DNA of 64,000 nt from Escherichia sp. ESNIH1 (GTDB lineage Bacteria > Pseudomonadota > Gammaproteobacteria > Enterobacterales > Enterobacteriaceae): positions 62,001 to 126,000 of the forward strand of contig PQKR01000001.1 of assembly GCA_002918705.1 (NCBI GenBank). The letters are read 5' to 3'. Shown here piece by piece: positions 60,522-64,000 of the stretch (position 1 is its first letter; each line of letters starts with the position of its first letter). The notes beneath the pieces are model-generated. The model saw only the letters and a list, made by a program, of their open reading frames with translations, did no database searches and was not told the origin of the DNA. Made by a program: the position numbers and the translations under genes.

Positions 60522-61585
60522 GCTGTTTTATCCGCCTGTGAGGTATGTTTAAGGAAAGCCGTATTCATGATGGCCAGGATCATTTCGTCATAGCTGAAAC
60601 CAAACGAGGTAAACATCTGTGTAAAATTGCCGCCGTGTGAAATACCCGGCACGGTATTGATCTCCAGCACAAAAATATCCTCTCCCTGAATCATCATATC
60701 GACCCGGGAAATGCCTTGGCACCCGGTATGGGCAAAAGCCTGCCATGCTACCTCTTTCAGTCGCTGCTGCTGCTGCGGAGAAAAATTACCGCCGAGGGAA
60801 TAGTGGATCGCGTTTTTGCTTTTTCCGAGCTTAAGCTCGGCGTCATAAAACGGCGCCTCCGTCCTGGCAGTTAATACGGGCAGGACATAGTAGCCGGTTG
60901 ATAGTTGGATAATGCCCACGGTGGCAAAGGTACCCGCGATATACTTCTCCATAAAATAAGAGGAGGCTCCTTTTGGACACCCCTCTGTCAGCCAGCGGGT
61001 TAATTCACTGTCGTTTTTGATTAAGGTAATGCCAAGACTGCTTCCCCCCTGGCGCTCCTTCATCATTACCGGATATTCCAGCAGACTGGCTTTGGTAAGG
61101 AGACTATCCAGCGTTTCGTCTTCACTCATCTCGTAGTAGGCTGCGGTGCTTACGCCAGCGCTTTTCATTACGTGTTTAAAGTAGAGTTTGTCGCAGCAGA
61201 TTGCGCTGGCAGCAACGCCGGGTCCCGGATAGTCAACGCTTAGATAATCCAGCCACCCCTGAATGCGTCCATCTTCGCCATACTCGCCCTGGGCATAGAT
61301 AAAAACGTAATCGGCTACCGCCAGATAGTCTTTGATTTTTGCATCCGTGCTGGCGACGCGCTTATAGTTAAAGTTCAGCGCGTTCAGCGCCCGGTCAATG
61401 GCCAGAATGCCTCTTATTTCGTCGGCGGCGTTATGGGTATAAATACGGTTCTCTTCCGAGTGATCGCCTTCAACTAAAACAATAAATTGAGTAGCGAGTT
61501 TATCTTTTACTTTGGCAAGCGCCTGTTTTTCAGCAGCAACGTTAGCGTACAGCTCGCTGTCTGCCTTATAGATAGCAACGGTCAT
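60518..61585 (-). CDS. D-Ala-D-Ala ligase-like ATP-grasp enzyme
   Basis: A 355-residue ATP-grasp enzyme of the Ddl class. Ddl-type motifs include VMMKERQGGSSLGI (ATP-binding), YFMEKYIAG and the metal strand FVLEINTVPGIS. It has a long N-terminal region (about 1-110) unlike standard Ddl, and its position in the operon argues for a different amide or peptide substrate. The start at 61585 (MTVAIYKADSEL) is preferred because an upstream extension overlaps the PLP gene in another frame; the ribosome site is weak. Confidence 0.84.
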   Translation of the reverse strand: MTVAIYKADSELYANVAAEKQALAKVKDKLATQFIVLVEGDHSEENRIYTHNAADEIRGILAIDRALNALNFNYKRVASTDAKIKDYLAVADYVFIYAQGEYGEDGRIQGWLDYLSVDYPGPGVAASAICCDKLYFKHVMKSAGVSTAAYYEMSEDETLDSLLTKASLLEYPVMMKERQGGSSLGITLIKNDSELTRWLTEGCPKGASSYFMEKYIAGTFATVGIIQLSTGYYVLPVLTARTEAPFYDAELKLGKSKNAIHYSLGGNFSPQQQQRLKEVAWQAFAHTGCQGISRVDMMIQGEDIFVLEINTVPGISHGGNFTQMFTSFGFSYDEMILAIMNTAFLKHTSQADKTA

Positions 61586-61619
61586 AATATAAAGTCTCGT
61601 AAATAGACGGCGGCGTTGA

Positions 61620-62546
61620 TTACATCGCGGAGAGCTTGGATATATAGCGCTCTCCGGAGTCGGGAGAGATACAGACGATATTTTTGTAATACCCCATCCG
61701 TGCGACTTTCTCTGCGACCGCCATGATTGCGCCGCTGGAAAGGCCAATATCAACGCCGTCGCTAACGTAGAGCTGATGGCAGGCTTCTATCGCTTCACTA
61801 TCAGTGACCTGATAGATCTCATCGATATAATCTTTATTATAAATATCCGGAATAAAGTCCGATCCAACCCCCTCTATTCGCCACGGCGCCCGCTGATGCG
61901 TTTCAGAGTATTTATGCGGATGATAAAGAGAACCTGCGGGATCGATAGCAATAATTTTGACGCCGGGAGCATGTTCACGAAAATAGCGAGCCAGCCCCAT
62001 TGCGGTGCCGCCAGAGCCTATCCCACAAATGATGGCATCGAGATTTCCCTGCATCTGCTGGTAAATTTCAGGCGCGGTCGAGAAGTAGTGCGCCTCGCTA
62101 TTGTAGGGGGACGTGAATTGGTTCAGATAGTAGCGGCCTTCCACTGCAGCGTACGCTTTTGCCATTTCAATATAGTGAGTGCAGGAGCCTGCAGGTGCAG
62201 AGGAGGTAGTGACAATGACGTTTGCATCCAGATGCTTGAGTAGGGCTAATTTTTCTTTACTGATTTTATCGTGCGTCACGATGGTGACTTTATAGCCTTT
62301 ATGCTTGCCAATCCAGGCAACGCCTACGCCGGTATTTCCTGACGTGGCCTCCACCAGCTCCATTCCGGGTTTAATTTTATTATGTAACTCACACTGATTA
62401 ATCATGCGTAGCGCAACGCGATCTTTTATTGAACCGCCGGGATTAAAGGATTCCAGTTTAATATAGAGATGCGTGCCAGCGTATTTTTCTTTGAGGATTT
62501 CAATAAGCGGCGTATTGCCAATAGAGTCCGTTATATCACATATCAT
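61620..62546 (-). CDS. PLP-dependent cysteine synthase-like enzyme
   Basis: A 308-residue fold-type II PLP enzyme of the cysteine synthase/cystathionine beta-synthase group. Schiff-base lysine is Lys41 in NPGGSIKDR; EATSGNTGVG is the substrate loop and GIGSGGTAMG the phosphate loop. As first gene of the operon it probably makes a non-standard beta-substituted alanine (for example from O-acetyl- or O-phosphoserine) for the ligases. The enterobacterial housekeeping CysK and CysM are elsewhere. SbnA- or DcsD-like functions are possible. Confidence 0.86.
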   Translation of the reverse strand: MICDITDSIGNTPLIEILKEKYAGTHLYIKLESFNPGGSIKDRVALRMINQCELHNKIKPGMELVEATSGNTGVGVAWIGKHKGYKVTIVTHDKISKEKLALLKHLDANVIVTTSSAPAGSCTHYIEMAKAYAAVEGRYYLNQFTSPYNSEAHYFSTAPEIYQQMQGNLDAIICGIGSGGTAMGLARYFREHAPGVKIIAIDPAGSLYHPHKYSETHQRAPWRIEGVGSDFIPDIYNKDYIDEIYQVTDSEAIEACHQLYVSDGVDIGLSSGAIMAVAEKVARMGYYKNIVCISPDSGERYISKLSAM

Positions 62547-62919
62547 AGGTATCTATTCCATCAAATTAACCCACAAATAATGTAATTCACCAGCGTCCGC
62601 TGGCGTGACAAAATTATGCCTTATTGTACTGACAGTCAAACAGAGTAATTAACGCTTTCATTACCTGCCTTAAAAAATAACCCAATAAATTTCAATAGGT
62701 TATAAAAACCGTTTTTTCAGGCAATCGATAATCCTGGCCCAATGATATAAAATTTTTTGAAAAATAAGCATCCAGCTAAAAACTGAACTTAATTTAGCCA
62801 TTCACGCTGGCAGATAAGCGAGTCTTATAGCTATATTTTTCATTAAAGTAACATTTCATATTTTTATTTAACATTACCAGCTGGGCTACCTGAGAAAAAA
62901 GGTAACCCAGCCCACTGAT
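62547..62919. other. AT-rich intergenic region (373 bases)
   Basis: No credible gene. It holds the promoter and hairpin of the ATP-grasp operon at its left end and CTGGGCTACC/GGTAACCCAG (62881-62910), an imperfect inverted repeat with a 10-base loop, at the 3' end of the dehydroquinase gene. Reading frames of 15 and 23 codons are present but lack ribosome sites. Confidence 0.7.
62588..62639 (-). promoter_or_regulatory. Promoter and leader hairpin of the ATP-grasp operon
   Basis: Reverse strand: -35 TTGACT (62634-62639), 17-base spacer, -10 TAATTT (62611-62616). Just downstream, at the transcript start, is CACGCCAGCGGACGCTGGTG (62588-62607), an inverted repeat that may be an operator or leader hairpin. 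Confidence 0.6.
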
Positions 62920-63768
62920 TTAGCTGCCCTTATTTGCCTTATGCAGCGCCGCTATCGTCTGATGCAGCACCTTGACGTCAATCTGCCCCGGCGCGGAGGC
63001 GTTGCCCATGCTGCCAAAGGTCAGGTTGCTGCCATAAATTTCACCGGACAGACGGGTTACCGTTCCCTGTCCGCCCATCGCCATCGTCAACAGCGGTTTA
63101 TCGCTGCGCTGGCGCATCTGCCAGGTGATGCTGGTCAGCCGATTGACATCCTCTGGGGATGTTGGCATCACCGCCAGCTTGAGCACGTCCGCGCCGTAGT
63201 ATGCCTGCTGCGCCAGACGTTGCAGCATCGCTTCATTGGTCGGCGTACTGTTGAAGTCGTGATAAGACACAATAGTGGCTACGTGATGCTGATGCGCTTT
63301 GGCAATCAATTCGCGTACTGCCGTTTCACCAATGCGCATCTCGATATCAATCAGATCGGCAAATCCGGCCGCCAGCCACTGCTGATAAAGTTCGCTATAG
63401 CGCGCATCACCCGGTGCTTTCTCGCCCCCTTCGGGCTTCGTGCGGAACGTCAGCAGCAGCGGCTTGCCGTTAAGTACCTTACGCACGGCCTGACCCAGGG
63501 CGGTGACTTTCGCTGCATCGGTAGCGAACGCCAGTTTATCCACGCGCAGCTCAAGAATGTCAGCCTCAGGCGTCTGCGCAACCTGCTCCGCCTCCTGCAA
63601 CACTTTTGCTTCGTCCTCACCCGAGGTCGAGACGATAATCGCTGGCTGCCCCTCTCCAATAGTCAATTTTCCTACCTGTAAAGCGTGAACGGACTGCTCT
63701 GCGTTTACGCTGCCAGCGTAGACAGATGCAGCCATTGCCATGATTAACGCCATCGGTGCTTTCAACAT
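62920..63768 (-). CDS. Secreted type I 3-dehydroquinate dehydratase
   Basis: A type I dehydroquinase (AroD family) with a Sec signal peptide (MLKAPMALIMAMAASVYAGS ... VNA-EQ). Catalytic residues are visible: Glu in LELRVD, His in SYHDFN, and the Schiff-base Lys in VLKLAVMP. The 282-residue precursor is longer than cytoplasmic AroD (252) by the signal. Periplasmic forms are usually linked to quinate or shikimate catabolism. GAGGG precedes the start at 63768. Confidence 0.9.
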   Translation of the reverse strand: MLKAPMALIMAMAASVYAGSVNAEQSVHALQVGKLTIGEGQPAIIVSTSGEDEAKVLQEAEQVAQTPEADILELRVDKLAFATDAAKVTALGQAVRKVLNGKPLLLTFRTKPEGGEKAPGDARYSELYQQWLAAGFADLIDIEMRIGETAVRELIAKAHQHHVATIVSYHDFNSTPTNEAMLQRLAQQAYYGADVLKLAVMPTSPEDVNRLTSITWQMRQRSDKPLLTMAMGGQGTVTRLSGEIYGSNLTFGSMGNASAPGQIDVKVLHQTIAALHKANKGS

Positions 63769-63839
63769 CAAACCCTCGCTACGGTGAAAAGAAGTGAGTT
63801 TTAAGATCTAGTTCACATTTTTGTATGAGGCAAAGAGAG

Positions 63840-64000
63840 TTACTCGGTTGGTCGAACAGGAGGCGAAGGTGGCCACTTTCCACCCTGCTGGATCAGCTTC
63901 TCTTTTATGTTGATCAAATTTTGATAGTGTTCATCACCCTCTTTCGCGCCATTTAAAAGGCGCTGGAGTTGATTACCCATCGTCCAGCCGACGTCGCTAC
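63840..64000 (-). CDS. C-terminal end of an unrecognised protein (cut by window edge)
   Basis: Open frame entering from the right edge, with 53 codons visible and a stop at 63840-63842. The visible residues (GNQLQRLLNGAKEGDEHYQN ... then a proline-rich end KWPPSPPVRPTE) do not match a family I know. It lies 71 bases upstream of the dehydroquinase gene on the same strand. Confidence 0.55.
   Translation of the reverse strand, partial: SDVGWTMGNQLQRLLNGAKEGDEHYQNLINIKEKLIQQGGKWPPSPPVRPTE

Noticed and set aside
62677-62771. 23-codon frame on the reverse strand upstream of the PLP gene as a precursor peptide
   Set aside because: No ribosome site and it lies upstream of the predicted promoter of the operon, so it would not be on its transcript.

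Overview
The window is chromosomal DNA from a member of the Enterobacteriaceae. From left to about 34.4 kb it follows the classical alaS-recX-recA-pncC-mltB ... norR-norVW-hypF-hydN-ascGFB-hyc-hyp-fhlA-ygbA order known from Escherichia coli, with protein lengths within a few residues of the E. coli ones. Three differences stand out: no sorbitol (srl/gut) genes lie between mltB and norR; a formate dehydrogenase and a NiCoT-type nickel transporter are built into the hydN-hypF operon; and a MazEF-like toxin-antitoxin pair sits between ascB and hycI. To the right of ygbA the E. coli order (mutS next) is lost and the content is accessory, as in Enterobacter-like genomes. I do not assign a genus.

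Layout. 0-5 kb: DNA repair and housekeeping (alaS, recX, recA with LexA box, pncC, mltB). 5-9.2 kb: nitric oxide detoxification (norR, norVW). 9.2-15.2 kb: hydN, a Cys-type fdhF, hypF and nickel uptake, all serving formate hydrogenlyase. 15.3-19.4 kb: cryptic-type beta-glucoside uptake and cleavage (ascGFB). 20.2-34 kb: hydrogenase 3 (hycABCDEFGHI), its maturation genes (hypABCDE) and the activator FhlA. 34-36.3 kb: ygbA, a DUF2171 protein and an EAL-HDOD protein. 36.3-44.4 kb: a six-gene operon usually labelled urea carboxylase, which the sequence argues is a guanidine uptake and degradation operon: its leader carries a guanidine-I (ykkC) riboswitch with a terminator, behind a sigma-54 promoter and NtrC-like sites. 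44.4-46.4 kb: two small DMT exporter-family genes and a LysR regulator. 46.5-48.6 kb: a lipoprotein, a GAF-degenerate-GGDEF protein, and a Fic protein with a convergent 56-codon partner. 48.8-55 kb: pgaABCD for the biofilm polysaccharide PNAG. 55.4-57.5 kb: a GlxA-type AraC regulator and a second GAPDH. 57.5-62.6 kb: a five-gene operon (PLP cysteine-synthase-like enzyme, D-Ala-D-Ala-ligase-like ATP-grasp, C39-like papain-fold protein, second ATP-grasp ligase, MFS exporter). 62.9-63.8 kb: a secreted type I 3-dehydroquinate dehydratase.

How it fits together. Sigma-54 control is a theme: NorR acts at norV, FhlA at hydN, hyc and hyp, and probably NtrC at the guanidine operon. HypA-F, HycI and the nickel transporter mature HycE, while FdhF/HydN feed electrons from formate to the membrane-bound hydrogenase. 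The most likely undescribed system is the 57.5-62.6 kb operon, which looks like a pathway for a small amide-linked amino-acid product plus its exporter; the neighbouring divergent GAPDH could be a resistant target copy, but that is a guess.
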